A stretch of 64,000 nucleotides of DNA. It comes from Adhaeribacter soli (GTDB lineage: Bacteria > Bacteroidota > Bacteroidia > Cytophagales > Hymenobacteraceae). Location of the stretch: NCBI RefSeq assembly GCF_008727925.1, contig NZ_VTWT01000002.1:310001-374000 (forward strand). Reading direction: 5' to 3'. The number at the start of each line of letters is the position of its first letter. The first letter of the stretch is position 1. The notes under the pieces were generated by a model. That model was not told the DNA's origin. It saw only the letters and a program-made list of their open reading frames with translations, and searched no databases. Shown here piece by piece: positions 40,475 to 49,481 of the stretch. A program made the translations under genes and the position numbers.

Positions 40475-41278
40475 ATGCGTGGATTAAAGAAGTTTGGCAA
40501 TTTACTTTACAGGATCTGGTGCGTTTTCAGTTTTCTGCTGCCGTTTATTATTTTTTTACCTTTTTTCCGGATCTTCATTCTCCGGAAGAAATGGTATAAG
40601 TACGCCGGGCTATTGAACCGGATCTGGAGCTGGCTGCAGCTCCGGATGTATTTCATTCCTGTGAAAGTAGTGCACAAAGCGCCGCTCGATCCGAAACAGG
40701 TGTACATTTACGCCCCTAACCACACTTCTTACATCGATATTCCGCTGCTGCTCAGCACCGTACCGGGTTTCCTGAATTTTGTGGGCAAGGTTTCGCTTAC
40801 GCGGGTGCCGCTCTGGGGCGTAATTTTCAAAGCGCTTTACATTTCCGTAGACCGCGACAGTCAGCTGAGCCGCGCCAAAACTTATATTTACTCAAACAAA
40901 AGTATAGACCAGGGCCGTAGCATTGTGATCTTTCCGGAAGGCAAAATTCCGGACGCCAATGTGGGTCAGGACCTGGCGCCTTTTAAAGACGGCCCTTTTA
41001 AACTGGCCATCGACCGTAAAATTCCGCTGGTGCCGGTTACCATGCCTTTTAACCACATTTTCCTGCCCGATGTGAAAGGGAAGTTCGTTGTAAACTGGCA
41101 TCCGCTCAAGATCGTTTTTCATGAGCCCATCGATACCACCAACATGACCATGGACGATCTGGAACCGCTGAAAGCCCACGTATTTAATTTAATAAAATCT
41201 GAATTTGTAATAAACGAGAATGGAAACCAATATTCAAACAATCAGAAACCTGGCTCATTTAGCCCGGCTGGAGTTTAA
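40475..41278 (+). CDS. plsC: 1-acyl-sn-glycerol-3-phosphate acyltransferase
   Basis: 267 residues from the ATG at 40475 (MRGLKKFGNLLYRIWCVF). It adds the second acyl chain to lysophosphatidate at the inner membrane. An N-terminal hydrophobic segment (about 14-35) precedes the catalytic NHTSYID (His83, Asp88), the substrate-binding FPEGKI, and VPVTMPFNH. A TTG three codons earlier is possible but sits in the promoter box. The reading frame runs 59 bases into gatC, further than usual for coupled genes; a family-typical end would be near LIKSEFVINEN. Either a real overlap or a lost stop codon explains this. Confidence 0.88.
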   Translation: MRGLKKFGNLLYRIWCVFSFLLPFIIFLPFFRIFILRKKWYKYAGLLNRIWSWLQLRMYFIPVKVVHKAPLDPKQVYIYAPNHTSYIDIPLLLSTVPGFLNFVGKVSLTRVPLWGVIFKALYISVDRDSQLSRAKTYIYSNKSIDQGRSIVIFPEGKIPDANVGQDLAPFKDGPFKLAIDRKIPLVPVTMPFNHIFLPDVKGKFVVNWHPLKIVFHEPIDTTNMTMDDLEPLKAHVFNLIKSEFVINENGNQYSNNQKPGSFSPAGV

Positions 41279-41507
41279 CGAAACCCAGGAACAGGAAATG
41301 CTCACCGACCTGAACAAGATCCTGAACTGGGTAGACAAACTCCGTGAACTGGATACCGAAAACGTGGAACCGCTCATTCACATGAGCGAAGAAGTGAACG
41401 TAATGCGGGAAGACGTTGCCCAGAACACGGTTACCCACGAAGAAGCCTTGCGCAACGCGCCTAAAAAGGATTCCGATTATTTCCGGGTACCAAAAGTGCT
41501 TGAGTAA
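41220..41507 (+). CDS. gatC: Asp-tRNA(Asn)/Glu-tRNA(Gln) amidotransferase subunit C
   Basis: 95 residues, the standard GatC length. It supports folding of GatA in the GatCAB complex that converts misacylated Glu-tRNA(Gln) or Asp-tRNA(Asn). Recognised from IRNLAHLARLEFNETQEQEMLTDLNKILNWVDKLRELDTENVEPLIHMSEEVNVMREDV and DSDYFRVPKVLE. Its start lies inside the 3' end of plsC (59-base overlap), so translation may be coupled. gatA and gatB are not in the window. Confidence 0.93.
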   Translation: METNIQTIRNLAHLARLEFNETQEQEMLTDLNKILNWVDKLRELDTENVEPLIHMSEEVNVMREDVAQNTVTHEEALRNAPKKDSDYFRVPKVLE

Positions 41508-41516
41508 TTTTCGTTC

Positions 41517-41672
41517 TTCGTTATTCGTTGTTCGTTATTCGGAAACCTCAAAAAGCAAAACTAAAAAAAGGAAGCCTCCGATTTAAAATTCTTCAGATTA
41601 TTGATAGAAAACAGTATGTTTTTACCTCCCAAAAGTGCACAACGAATAACGAACAACGAACCACGAACAACC
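41517..41672. repeat. Mirrored CGTTATTCGTTGTTCG repeats around the 41616 gene start
   Basis: TTCGTTATTCGTTGTTCGTTATTCG-type units at 41517-41541 are mirrored by AACGAATAACGAACAACGAAC-type units at 41640-41669. The second block is read through by the gene starting at 41616 and encodes its residues [11 protein letters not shown]. Confidence 0.6.
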
Positions 41673-44600
41673 ACATTCTGGCAGAATCAGCCGGCTTCTT
41701 TAAAGTACCCGTACCTTTTTCTGCTTTTTATCTCTTTAGCAGCCGTAGGCTTAGGCCTTTACCATTATTTCACCGGCGACGACGCCATGATCCGGTGGGT
41801 TACGGTGCCTCATTTGCAGCCCGTAGATGCGTACATCGATCAGTTTAAAGTAGCCGGGCAGGAATTTAACATCAAAGCCAACGGCTATCTTTTAACCGAA
41901 CGTTTCGATACCAGTCTGCCGTTTATAAATGTGCAGGCGGCTTATTTTTACCTGACCTTGCTTTCCCTGGCCCTGGTCTTTTTTCTGGCGGCCGCCTCCA
42001 CACTTAAACGCTGGGCCTTTTTAGGCGCCATGGTGCTGCTCATGTTCTTCCTGGTAACCGTAAACCTCGAAGGCCTGGGGCTCATCAGCCAGGCGAAATC
42101 CTTTATTCTGTTGCCTGTAATGCTGGGTCTGGCCTTGCCGGCTTATGCATTTCATGCGTTTTATCCGCACGTATCTTTTCCGAAGCGTTTGTTAACCTTC
42201 GCGGTTCTGGTGGGCATTATTGGCTTTTTTGTTTTCAGCCAGAGCCAATATCCGGCTACGGCTACGGTCATGCATTTGGTGAACCACGGCACCCAGGCGG
42301 CCTTGGTGGCTTCGGTTCTGTTTATTTTTTGGGTAGCCTACGAGAACATTCATTTCCTTGTCTGGATCAATACGCAGGCGAAAAACCCGGCCAGTCGGTT
42401 TGGTGTCTGGCACTTTTTACTGGTGGCTTTGCTGTACCTGGCCAACCTGACGCTCATTTACTTGGAAGAAGCCGGCATATATGACCTCGACCTGGTTTAC
42501 CTCGACCCGTTCATTATCCTGTTTTTGTCTTCTTTAGCCGGTTTCTGGGGTTTGCGCAAGCGCGAAGAAATTTACGGCTTCCTGGTTAACTTCTGGCCGG
42601 GCGCGGCCTTTCTGTTCCTGGTTTTCGCCATCCTTACGTTTCTGAATATCGGCTACGCGTTTGCTACGGCTAATGACCCGATGATCGAAGGGTACAATTC
42701 CATTATTGTATATGTGCACCTGGCTATCGGTTTTCTATTTTTCCTGTACGTAATGGTGAATTTTGGCCGGCTGATCGGCCAGAAACTGCAGGTTTACAAG
42801 GTGATTTATGACCCCAAAAAGCTGCCTATTTTCACCGTTTACATCATGGGCACCATTGCTACGGTGGGTTTATTTGTAAAAACAAATGCGTACACCTATA
42901 GCCAGGTAAAAGCCGGTTATTACAACTATTTGGGCGACCTTTATAAAGTTACCGGCGAAGAAATTCTTGCCGATAAATTTTACCAGGAAGGCAGCATTTT
43001 CGACCACCACAACATTAAATCGAATTACAGCTTGGCCGGCATCAGCCGCGAAAAGAATTTCCGGAGCACCGAAATCGTGTACCTGAAAGAAGCTCTCCGC
43101 CGCGGCCCCAACGAAAAGATCTACGCCCGTTTAAGCGCCATGTTCAACGAGAAGGAATACTTTTTTGAGCAACAGTTCACTCTGAAGGCAGCCATCCGGG
43201 AATTCCCCAGGAGCGCGAAGCTGTATAACAACATGGCCTTGCTTTACAACAAAACCGCGCTGCTCGATTCGGTACTGTATTATTATTCTCTGGCCGAAAA
43301 CTTCGATGAAAAGGAACCAGTTATCCAGAGCAACAAGCTGGCTTTTTTAATTAAGAACGGCCTGCCCGAAGAAGCAAAGAAAGTTGCCGAAGCAAATACA
43401 TCATCTGAGCACATTCCGCTGCAAAGCAATGCCATTTTACTCCAGCATTTAACCGGGCAACCAACCCCGGCGCCGGAGTGGCCTCAGCCGGAAACGGAAT
43501 TTAATCCGGGTACTTTTGCGAAGCTTTACCATACGGTTTTAAACCGTCTCCACACCTCCGATACCACGGCCATCAGTCACCTGAACGGATATATTACAAA
43601 GCCGGAAAATGCGAACTACGCCGAAGATTTCAGTTTGCTGAAAGGCGCTTTGCAGCAGTACCATACGCAACCCCTAAAGGCCAAAGAAACGCTCGAAAAC
43701 CTGTCCCGCACTTCCGCGCACGGAACCGGCTATTACCAGGACATTCTGGGCTTGTGGATGCTGAAATACGGCCTGAACCAAACGGCAGCCGATTACTTTG
43801 CCAAAGCCCGCAATAACGGTTTCCCGGAAGCACCACTGCACGAAGCCTGGGCGCTGGCCTTTGCCGGCAAAAAAGCCGAAGCCCTGGAAGCCGTTCGTTC
43901 GCAACTTACTTCCGATAACCCGGATCAGGCCCGCGAAGCCACACTATTACTCGTATTATTGGAAACTAGTCCGGAACAGGCTTTAAGTTTTAAAAACGAG
44001 GCGCATAAGGTTCAGTACATGCAGGTGCAGCCGCTTTCCGCAACCATCGATTTCCTGCCCTTGCTTTCTTCCATCCAGAATCCGGAAATTAAAATGGCGG
44101 GGAAAAATGCTTTGGTTTCGCGATACCTGCAGCAAAACAACCTGCTTCAGGCGCAACAGTTTCTGGCAAACCTGAATGCGAACCCGGAAAACAAAACGCC
44201 GGAACAAGCCGAAAGAAACCGCTTATTAGCTATGGTCTGGAGCAAAACCGGCAACCTTACCGCCCTGAATCAAAATCTGGACAAAATGTACCTGGAGCCG
44301 GAATTTGAAGGTGAAAAAGTTTATTACCGGGCCTTGCTGGCAGAAAAGGAAAAGCAAACTGCAAAAGCCAAAACGCTATACAATCAGGCCGAAAAACTGG
44401 CCCCTTTTAACCCGGATGCCATCTTAGCCGCTTCCCGCTTTTACCGCGACCAGGTGAAAGACGACATGCAGGCTTACACCATCATCATGACCGGCATTAC
44501 GTACAATCCGTTTTCGGCGCCGCTGTATAAAGCCTACGTGCTGCAAAGCCTGAAAACCGGTTTCGAAAGTTATGCAGCCTCCGGCATGGAGCATTTGCAA

Positions 44601-44693
44601 ACGTTGATTCCGGCCGAAGAATACGCTACCTTTAACCAAGTTTACCAGGCAGAACTAGCCAAAATTCAGGCTGCAACCCAGGGCTGGGAATAA
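41616..44693 (+). CDS. Large membrane protein with periplasmic TPR-rich domain
   Basis: 1025 residues from the ATG at 41616. About ten membrane helices (roughly residues 30-430: [48 protein letters not shown] and others) are followed by about 600 residues of helical repeats ([88 protein letters not shown]) typical of TPR units. It resembles uncharacterised Bacteroidota membrane-TPR proteins. The first 25 or so residues are coded by an intergenic-type repeat and may not be part of the ancestral protein. A TTG at 41601 is an alternative start. The ABC ATPase gene follows 10 bases later, suggesting an operon. Confidence 0.7.
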   Translation: MFLPPKSAQRITNNEPRTTTFWQNQPASLKYPYLFLLFISLAAVGLGLYHYFTGDDAMIRWVTVPHLQPVDAYIDQFKVAGQEFNIKANGYLLTERFDTSLPFINVQAAYFYLTLLSLALVFFLAAASTLKRWAFLGAMVLLMFFLVTVNLEGLGLISQAKSFILLPVMLGLALPAYAFHAFYPHVSFPKRLLTFAVLVGIIGFFVFSQSQYPATATVMHLVNHGTQAALVASVLFIFWVAYENIHFLVWINTQAKNPASRFGVWHFLLVALLYLANLTLIYLEEAGIYDLDLVYLDPFIILFLSSLAGFWGLRKREEIYGFLVNFWPGAAFLFLVFAILTFLNIGYAFATANDPMIEGYNSIIVYVHLAIGFLFFLYVMVNFGRLIGQKLQVYKVIYDPKKLPIFTVYIMGTIATVGLFVKTNAYTYSQVKAGYYNYLGDLYKVTGEEILADKFYQEGSIFDHHNIKSNYSLAGISREKNFRSTEIVYLKEALRRGPNEKIYARLSAMFNEKEYFFEQQFTLKAAIREFPRSAKLYNNMALLYNKTALLDSVLYYYSLAENFDEKEPVIQSNKLAFLIKNGLPEEAKKVAEANTSSEHIPLQSNAILLQHLTGQPTPAPEWPQPETEFNPGTFAKLYHTVLNRLHTSDTTAISHLNGYITKPENANYAEDFSLLKGALQQYHTQPLKAKETLENLSRTSAHGTGYYQDILGLWMLKYGLNQTAADYFAKARNNGFPEAPLHEAWALAFAGKKAEALEAVRSQLTSDNPDQAREATLLLVLLETSPEQALSFKNEAHKVQYMQVQPLSATIDFLPLLSSIQNPEIKMAGKNALVSRYLQQNNLLQAQQFLANLNANPENKTPEQAERNRLLAMVWSKTGNLTALNQNLDKMYLEPEFEGEKVYYRALLAEKEKQTAKAKTLYNQAEKLAPFNPDAILAASRFYRDQVKDDMQAYTIIMTGITYNPFSAPLYKAYVLQSLKTGFESYAASGMEHLQTLIPAEEYATFNQVYQAELAKIQAATQGWE

Positions 44694-44703
44694 ACCAAAA
44701 CGC

Positions 44704-45432
44704 ATGGCACCAATCATCATCGAAACCAGAGATATTTCCCGGATGTACCGGATGGGCAACGAAACGATCCATGCCTTGCGTTCGGTTACCATTACCATAA
44801 ACAAAGGCGAATACGTGGCATTCATGGGACCTTCCGGCTCCGGAAAATCCACGCTCATGAACATCATTGGCTGCCTCGATACGCCCAGCGGCGGGCAGTA
44901 TATCCTGAACGGGAAAGACGTGAGCAACATGACCGATAACGAACTGGCGGAAGTCCGCAACAAAGAGATCGGTTTCGTGTTCCAGACCTTCAACCTCCTC
45001 CCCCGTTCTTCGGCGCTGGAAAACGTGGCGCTGCCCCTGGTATATGCCGGCTATAAAAAATCGGTGCGCGAAGAAAAAGCGTTGCAGGTCCTTGCCAGTG
45101 TAGGCCTCGGCGACCGGGCGAAGCACAAACCCAACGAACTTTCCGGCGGTCAGCGGCAACGGGTGGCCATTGCCCGCGCCTTAATTAACGACCCGAGCAT
45201 TATTCTGGCCGACGAACCAACCGGTAACCTCGACACCAAAACTTCCTACGAAATTATGGAGCTCTTCGAGAACCTGCACGCCAAAGGCAACACCATAATT
45301 ATGGTTACCCACGAGGAAGACATTGCCAAGTACGCCCACCGCATTGTGCGCCTCCGCGACGGCCTAGTAGAATCGGATATTGTGAATACCGAAGTTACCA
45401 CCCATTCCAACCAAACCGCATCTAAAAATTGA
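44704..45432 (+). CDS. MacB/LolD-type ABC transporter ATP-binding protein
   Basis: 242 residues, one nucleotide-binding domain. Walker [10 protein letters not shown] (42-50), Q-loop in [11 protein letters not shown], signature ELSGGQRQR (145-153), Walker [13 protein letters not shown] (167-178), and the H-loop in MVTHEED. The GNLDTKT segment and the short length are typical of the MacB/LolD/FtsE group that powers lipoprotein release or tripartite efflux. No permease gene is adjacent; the preceding membrane-TPR protein is not a typical partner. Its stop overlaps the next start (TGATG), so the genes are coupled. Confidence 0.9.
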   Translation: MAPIIIETRDISRMYRMGNETIHALRSVTITINKGEYVAFMGPSGSGKSTLMNIIGCLDTPSGGQYILNGKDVSNMTDNELAEVRNKEIGFVFQTFNLLPRSSALENVALPLVYAGYKKSVREEKALQVLASVGLGDRAKHKPNELSGGQRQRVAIARALINDPSIILADEPTGNLDTKTSYEIMELFENLHAKGNTIIMVTHEEDIAKYAHRIVRLRDGLVESDIVNTEVTTHSNQTASKN

Positions 45433-45980
45433 TGAAAATATATACCAAAACCGGCGACAAAGGCGAAACTTCCCTGATTGGCGGAACCCGCGTAAAAAAA
45501 TCGCACGTCCGGATCGAGAGCTACGGCACCATCGATGAGCTGAATTCCTACATTGGTTTAGTGCGCGACCAGGAAGTGAATGCGGCGCGCAAAGACCTGC
45601 TGAAAGAAATTCAGGACCGTTTGTTTACCATCGGTTCTTCCCTGGCTTCGGACCCGGAGAAATCGAAAATGAAAATTCCGGATCTTCATACGGAAGACAT
45701 TACCCTGCTGGAAAAAGAGATCGACCAGATGAACGAAGAACTACCGCCTTTACGGGTTTTCGTGCTGCCCGGCGGTCATCAGTCGGTTTCGTTTTGCCAC
45801 CTGGCCCGTTGCGTTTGCCGCCGTGCCGAACGCCTTACCATTGCCCTGCAGGAAGAAAGTTTTGTGGCCGACCTGGTAATTCAATATTTAAACCGCCTCT
45901 CCGATTATTTATTCGTACTAAGCCGCAAGATGGCCCAGGAACTGAACGCCGAAGAAGTGCCCTGGAAACCCAGAATGTAA
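45432..45980 (+). CDS. PduO-type ATP:cob(I)alamin adenosyltransferase
   Basis: 182 residues from the ATG at 45432. It makes adenosylcobalamin from cob(I)alamin and ATP. The family opening KIYTKTGDKGETSLIGGTRVKKSHVRIESYGTIDELNSYIGLVRD is intact, as is the RCVCRRAERLTIAL helix that carries active-site Arg residues, and YLNRLSDYLFVLSRK. A TTG one codon earlier is less likely. It is translationally coupled to the ABC ATPase (TGATG), but no cobalamin biosynthesis genes or riboswitch were noticed nearby, so the partnership with the ATPase may be accidental. Confidence 0.92.
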   Translation: MKIYTKTGDKGETSLIGGTRVKKSHVRIESYGTIDELNSYIGLVRDQEVNAARKDLLKEIQDRLFTIGSSLASDPEKSKMKIPDLHTEDITLLEKEIDQMNEELPPLRVFVLPGGHQSVSFCHLARCVCRRAERLTIALQEESFVADLVIQYLNRLSDYLFVLSRKMAQELNAEEVPWKPRM

Positions 45981-46212
45981 AGTGAAGTAATGCTTTTAGC
46001 GAATGGCACAAATCCTAAATTTGAATACTTAAAAGCAGCGAAAGCCCTTACTTTTTCCCGAGGGAAGACTAGCGTTTCAGTTTCAAATATTTGTAATCCA
46101 GTTAAATAAAGCCTAATTTCAGCATAAAATCATTTTCTACACACTAACATTCTTCGGTTTATAAATATCAAAACCACTTACTCACTAATTCAATCCTTTT
46201 ACTTTTTTTCTC

Positions 46213-47277
46213 ATGATTGAAACCGCTAGTATAAATATTACCCGCACGCCGGCCTCGCGTATTTCCGAGCTGGATTACAACAATATAGAATTCGGAAAAA
46301 TTTTTGCCGACCACATGTTCATGATCGATTTCGTGGACGGCCAGTGGCAGACCCCGCAAATTTTACCCTACGGAAATCTTTCCCTGAGCCCGGCTACCTC
46401 GGCGCTGCATTACGGCCAGGCAATTTTCGAAGGCATGAAAGCTTATAAAGATGCCAACGGCGAAGTGCTGTTGTTCCGTCCGGTAGATAACGCCCGCCGC
46501 CTGAACCTTTCCGCCGAACGCATGTGCATGCCAACCCTACCGGAAGAATTATTCATGCAGGGCCTTTCCGAACTGATCCAGCTGGATAAAGACTGGGTAC
46601 CGCCAACCCCCGGCACGGCACTTTACATCCGTCCGTTCATGTTCGCCACCGATGCTTTTGTGGGGGTGCGTCCTTCGGCCAATTATAAGTTTATGATCTT
46701 CTGCTGTCCGGTAGGTGCTTATTATGCCAACCCGTTACGCGTGAAAATAGAAACCGATTATACCCGCTCGGTAGAAGGTGGCGCCGGTTTCGCCAAAGCT
46801 GCCGGCAACTACGGCGCTTCCATGCTGCCTTCCAAACTTGCCCAGCAGCAAGGCTATCACCAACTCATCTGGACCGATGGCAAAGAACACAAATTCCTGG
46901 AAGAAAGCGGCACCATGAACCTGATGTTTGTAATAGACGGCAAACTGATCACCCCGGCCCTAAGCACTTCCATTCTGGCCGGCATTACCCGCGACAGCGT
47001 ACTGCAACTGGCCCGCGACTGGGGCATGCCGGTGGAAGAGCGCCAAATAGCAGCAGATGAAATTATTGTGGCGCACGCCAACGGTACCCTGCAGGAGGCC
47101 TTTGGTTGCGGCACGGCAGCCGTTATTGCCCCGATCATTACCATTGGCTACGAAGGCAAGGATTATGATCTGCCGGCCCTGGAAACCCGCGAATTCTCGA
47201 ACAAGGTTGCCGCTGAACTGGATAAAATTAAAACCGGCGAAGCCCCTGATTTGCACAACTGGATGGTACGAATTTAA
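46213..47277 (+). CDS. ilvE: Branched-chain amino acid aminotransferase
   Basis: 354 residues, class IV PLP aminotransferase of the longer type II form. It catalyses the last step of valine, leucine and isoleucine synthesis and the first step of breakdown. PLP is bound by Lys195 in GGAGFAKAAGNYGASM; HYGQAIFEGMKAYK, YIRPFMFATD and EESGTMNLMFVIDGKLITPALSTSILAGITRDS are diagnostic. The ATG follows AT-rich DNA and a stop-rich gap of 232 bases. A terminator follows. A diverged copy of its last 15 codons plus terminator lies 4.3 kb downstream at 51517-51649. Confidence 0.95.
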   Translation: MIETASINITRTPASRISELDYNNIEFGKIFADHMFMIDFVDGQWQTPQILPYGNLSLSPATSALHYGQAIFEGMKAYKDANGEVLLFRPVDNARRLNLSAERMCMPTLPEELFMQGLSELIQLDKDWVPPTPGTALYIRPFMFATDAFVGVRPSANYKFMIFCCPVGAYYANPLRVKIETDYTRSVEGGAGFAKAAGNYGASMLPSKLAQQQGYHQLIWTDGKEHKFLEESGTMNLMFVIDGKLITPALSTSILAGITRDSVLQLARDWGMPVEERQIAADEIIVAHANGTLQEAFGCGTAAVIAPIITIGYEGKDYDLPALETREFSNKVAAELDKIKTGEAPDLHNWMVRI

Positions 47278-47356
47278 CCCCTATACTTTTCCGGGCCTAA
47301 AGGCTACCGTTTTAAGTACAAAAAGCAGCTTCTTTACCGGGAGCTGCTTTTTTTGT
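47224..47356 (+). repeat. Direct repeat copy 1: ilvE 3' end and terminator
   Basis: This segment (end of ilvE, stop codon, spacer and terminator) is repeated at 51517-51649 with about a dozen differences and one 2-base gap. Shared stretches include GATTTGCACAACTGGATGG, CTATACTTTTCCGGGCC and ACCGTTTTAAGTACAAAAAG. The two copies bracket the two transglutaminase-type genes. Confidence 0.88.
47320..47354 (+). terminator. Terminator of ilvE
   Basis: Stem AAAAAGCAGCT with AGCTGCTTTTT around an 11-base loop, followed by further T. It begins 43 bases after the stop codon. Confidence 0.88.
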
Positions 47357-47457
47357 TTCCTACATTAAGAATGAGAATCAAATTAAGCACTTTATATTTT
47401 GTTAATTTAAAAATAAGCCATTAATTTTACTTAACAATAAAAAAACTGCGCTTACTT

Positions 47458-49440
47458 ATGAAGCAACTATACTTTCTCTTTATTCTTCTTTTCTTTATTT
47501 CATTTTCAGTTCAGGCCCAGAAACAATCCGGCAGAGCTTTTCTAAAATCAGGCAACATTTCCCTGGATGACCTGAAAATGTCTAAATACGACAAAGACAC
47601 CAGTGCTGCTGCCGTAATTTTATATGATGCCGGTAGATCCCGTTTTGATGTAAATAATACAGGGGAATTAGTTCTTAATTATGATCGGCATCTGATTATT
47701 AAAATATTGAAAAAGAGCGGTTATGATTGGGCTAACATTTCTGTACCTCTTTATCAGAAAAACACCTATACGAAAGAGGCTATTTCAAATTTGAAAGCTA
47801 ATACCTACAATCTGGTAAATGGCAAAATTGTAGCTACCAAACTTACCGATGAATCTGTTTTTGAGGAGAAGAATACTTATAACTGGGTAACTCAAAAATT
47901 TACGATGCCAAATGTAAAAGAGGGCTCTGTAATCGAATTCACTTACAGGATACAATCAAAATTTATTTACAATCTCCGTGAATGGCAATTTCAATATACT
48001 ATTCCAGTTGTCTGGAGTGAGTATACCACCCAGATTCCAAATAAACTAAATTACTCTAAGATGATGCAAGGCTACAATAGTCTTTTTCTCCATGAAACCA
48101 AACCTGTTGACTTAAATATTGCCTTGCAGCCACTAGCGCCCCATAGTGAAACCAAATGGGCGATGAAGGACGTGCCCGCCATCCGTGAAGAGCCATTTAT
48201 GAGTTCAATTAATAATTATTGTTCCAAAATTGAATTTCAAATAAATGAGGTTGTGATTCCGGGATTTATGTATGAAACGTTTAACAATACCTGGGAAAAG
48301 ATAAGCACCATGCTGATGGAGAACTCCCACTTTGGTGATCATATTAATAAAACAGCCTTTACCCGCGAAAAAGTTGTACCTCTAATAAAGGACATTTCCG
48401 ATCCGGAAAAAAAGATGGTGGCTATTTATAAATTTGTTCAGGAAAATATAAAATACAACAATATAGAGCATATCGCTACTAAATCACCGATTAAGAAAAC
48501 ACTGGAAACAAAAACCGGGAATTCCGCCGAAATAAACCTGCTCCTTATTGCCATGCTCCGGGAAGCAGGCCTAACGGCAAACCCGGTTATTCTTAGTACC
48601 CGAGACCATGGATTCGTAAACACAAACATGCAGGCAAACCTTGCTAAGTTTAATTATGTAATTGGTCATGTTCAAATAAATGAAAAGGAATTTCTTTTAG
48701 ATGCTACTGAGCCTTTTGCTCTGCCAAATTTGCTGCCCATTAAATGCGTGAACGGAGAAGGAAGGCTGCTTACTTCAGAAGGCTCCCGGTGGGTTTCTCT
48801 TGCTCCTCCCACCAAATCCGGCGAAATGTTATATTCACAATTAACGATCGGTAACAACAACTCACTGAAAGGCAAAATACAGCTTTCTAGTACCGGATAT
48901 GTCGCTTTAAGCCATCGCAATAGTATTTCCAGAAACGGAGAGGATAAATTCATTGAGAATTTCAGACAAAAAAACCACAACCTGAATTTCAAAAACTTTA
49001 AAGTACAGAATTCAACATTACCACAGGAAGCTTTAAAAATGGATGTGGAAATCGAAAACCCTGGCCAGGCGCAAAAAGCAGATATCATTTACCTGAGTCC
49101 GTTTCAGGACCAGGCCGAACAGGGAAATCCATTTAAATTAGAAAACCGCTTATTCCCTATTGATTTTGGGACTCCCATCGAACAGACTTACATTTTCAAT
49201 TATACCCTTCCGGAAGGATTTAGAATTGATGAACAACCAAAGAATGTTTCTGTAACGCTTCCGGATAATGCGGGTAAATTTGTATACAGCATTAATTACA
49301 CGGGCAACACCTTAAGCTGCGTGAGCAAGATAAGCATAAACCGCGCTGTTTTCATGGCCGAAGATTATGCACTTGTAAAGGAATTCTTTAATCAGGTGGC
49401 AGCCAAGCATTCAGAGCAAATTGTATTGAAAAAACTTTAA
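47458..49440 (+). CDS. DUF3857/transglutaminase-like secreted protein, Cys position replaced
   Basis: 660 residues with a signal peptide (MKQLYFLFILLFFISFSVQAQ). The N-terminal half is the DUF3857 beta-rich domain (RSRFDVNNTGELVLNYDRHLIIKILKKSG, FTMPNVKEGSVIEFTYRIQSKF). A transglutaminase-like domain follows (KKMVAIYKFVQENIKYNN ... TGNSAEINLLLIAMLREAGLTANPVILSTRDHG ... FNYVIGHVQINEKEFLLDATEP). Ser356 stands where transglutaminase-fold hydrolases carry the catalytic Cys (GxC); the later region has no NHV-type His block in the usual form. A C-terminal DUF3858-like beta domain ends the protein. It is probably non-catalytic and periplasmic or surface-exposed. Codon use looks more AT-rich than in ilvE. 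Confidence 0.8.
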   Translation: MKQLYFLFILLFFISFSVQAQKQSGRAFLKSGNISLDDLKMSKYDKDTSAAAVILYDAGRSRFDVNNTGELVLNYDRHLIIKILKKSGYDWANISVPLYQKNTYTKEAISNLKANTYNLVNGKIVATKLTDESVFEEKNTYNWVTQKFTMPNVKEGSVIEFTYRIQSKFIYNLREWQFQYTIPVVWSEYTTQIPNKLNYSKMMQGYNSLFLHETKPVDLNIALQPLAPHSETKWAMKDVPAIREEPFMSSINNYCSKIEFQINEVVIPGFMYETFNNTWEKISTMLMENSHFGDHINKTAFTREKVVPLIKDISDPEKKMVAIYKFVQENIKYNNIEHIATKSPIKKTLETKTGNSAEINLLLIAMLREAGLTANPVILSTRDHGFVNTNMQANLAKFNYVIGHVQINEKEFLLDATEPFALPNLLPIKCVNGEGRLLTSEGSRWVSLAPPTKSGEMLYSQLTIGNNNSLKGKIQLSSTGYVALSHRNSISRNGEDKFIENFRQKNHNLNFKNFKVQNSTLPQEALKMDVEIENPGQAQKADIIYLSPFQDQAEQGNPFKLENRLFPIDFGTPIEQTYIFNYTLPEGFRIDEQPKNVSVTLPDNAGKFVYSINYTGNTLSCVSKISINRAVFMAEDYALVKEFFNQVAAKHSEQIVLKKL

Positions 49441-49481
49441 GAACTTTTCTTGTCTGAATTACTCAGTTCCTGAATTTCATT

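Noticed and set aside
45981-46212. Cobalamin riboswitch near the adenosyltransferase gene
   Set aside because: The gap lies after that gene, and no B12-box-like sequence was seen upstream of 45432, where the gene overlaps the ABC ATPase.
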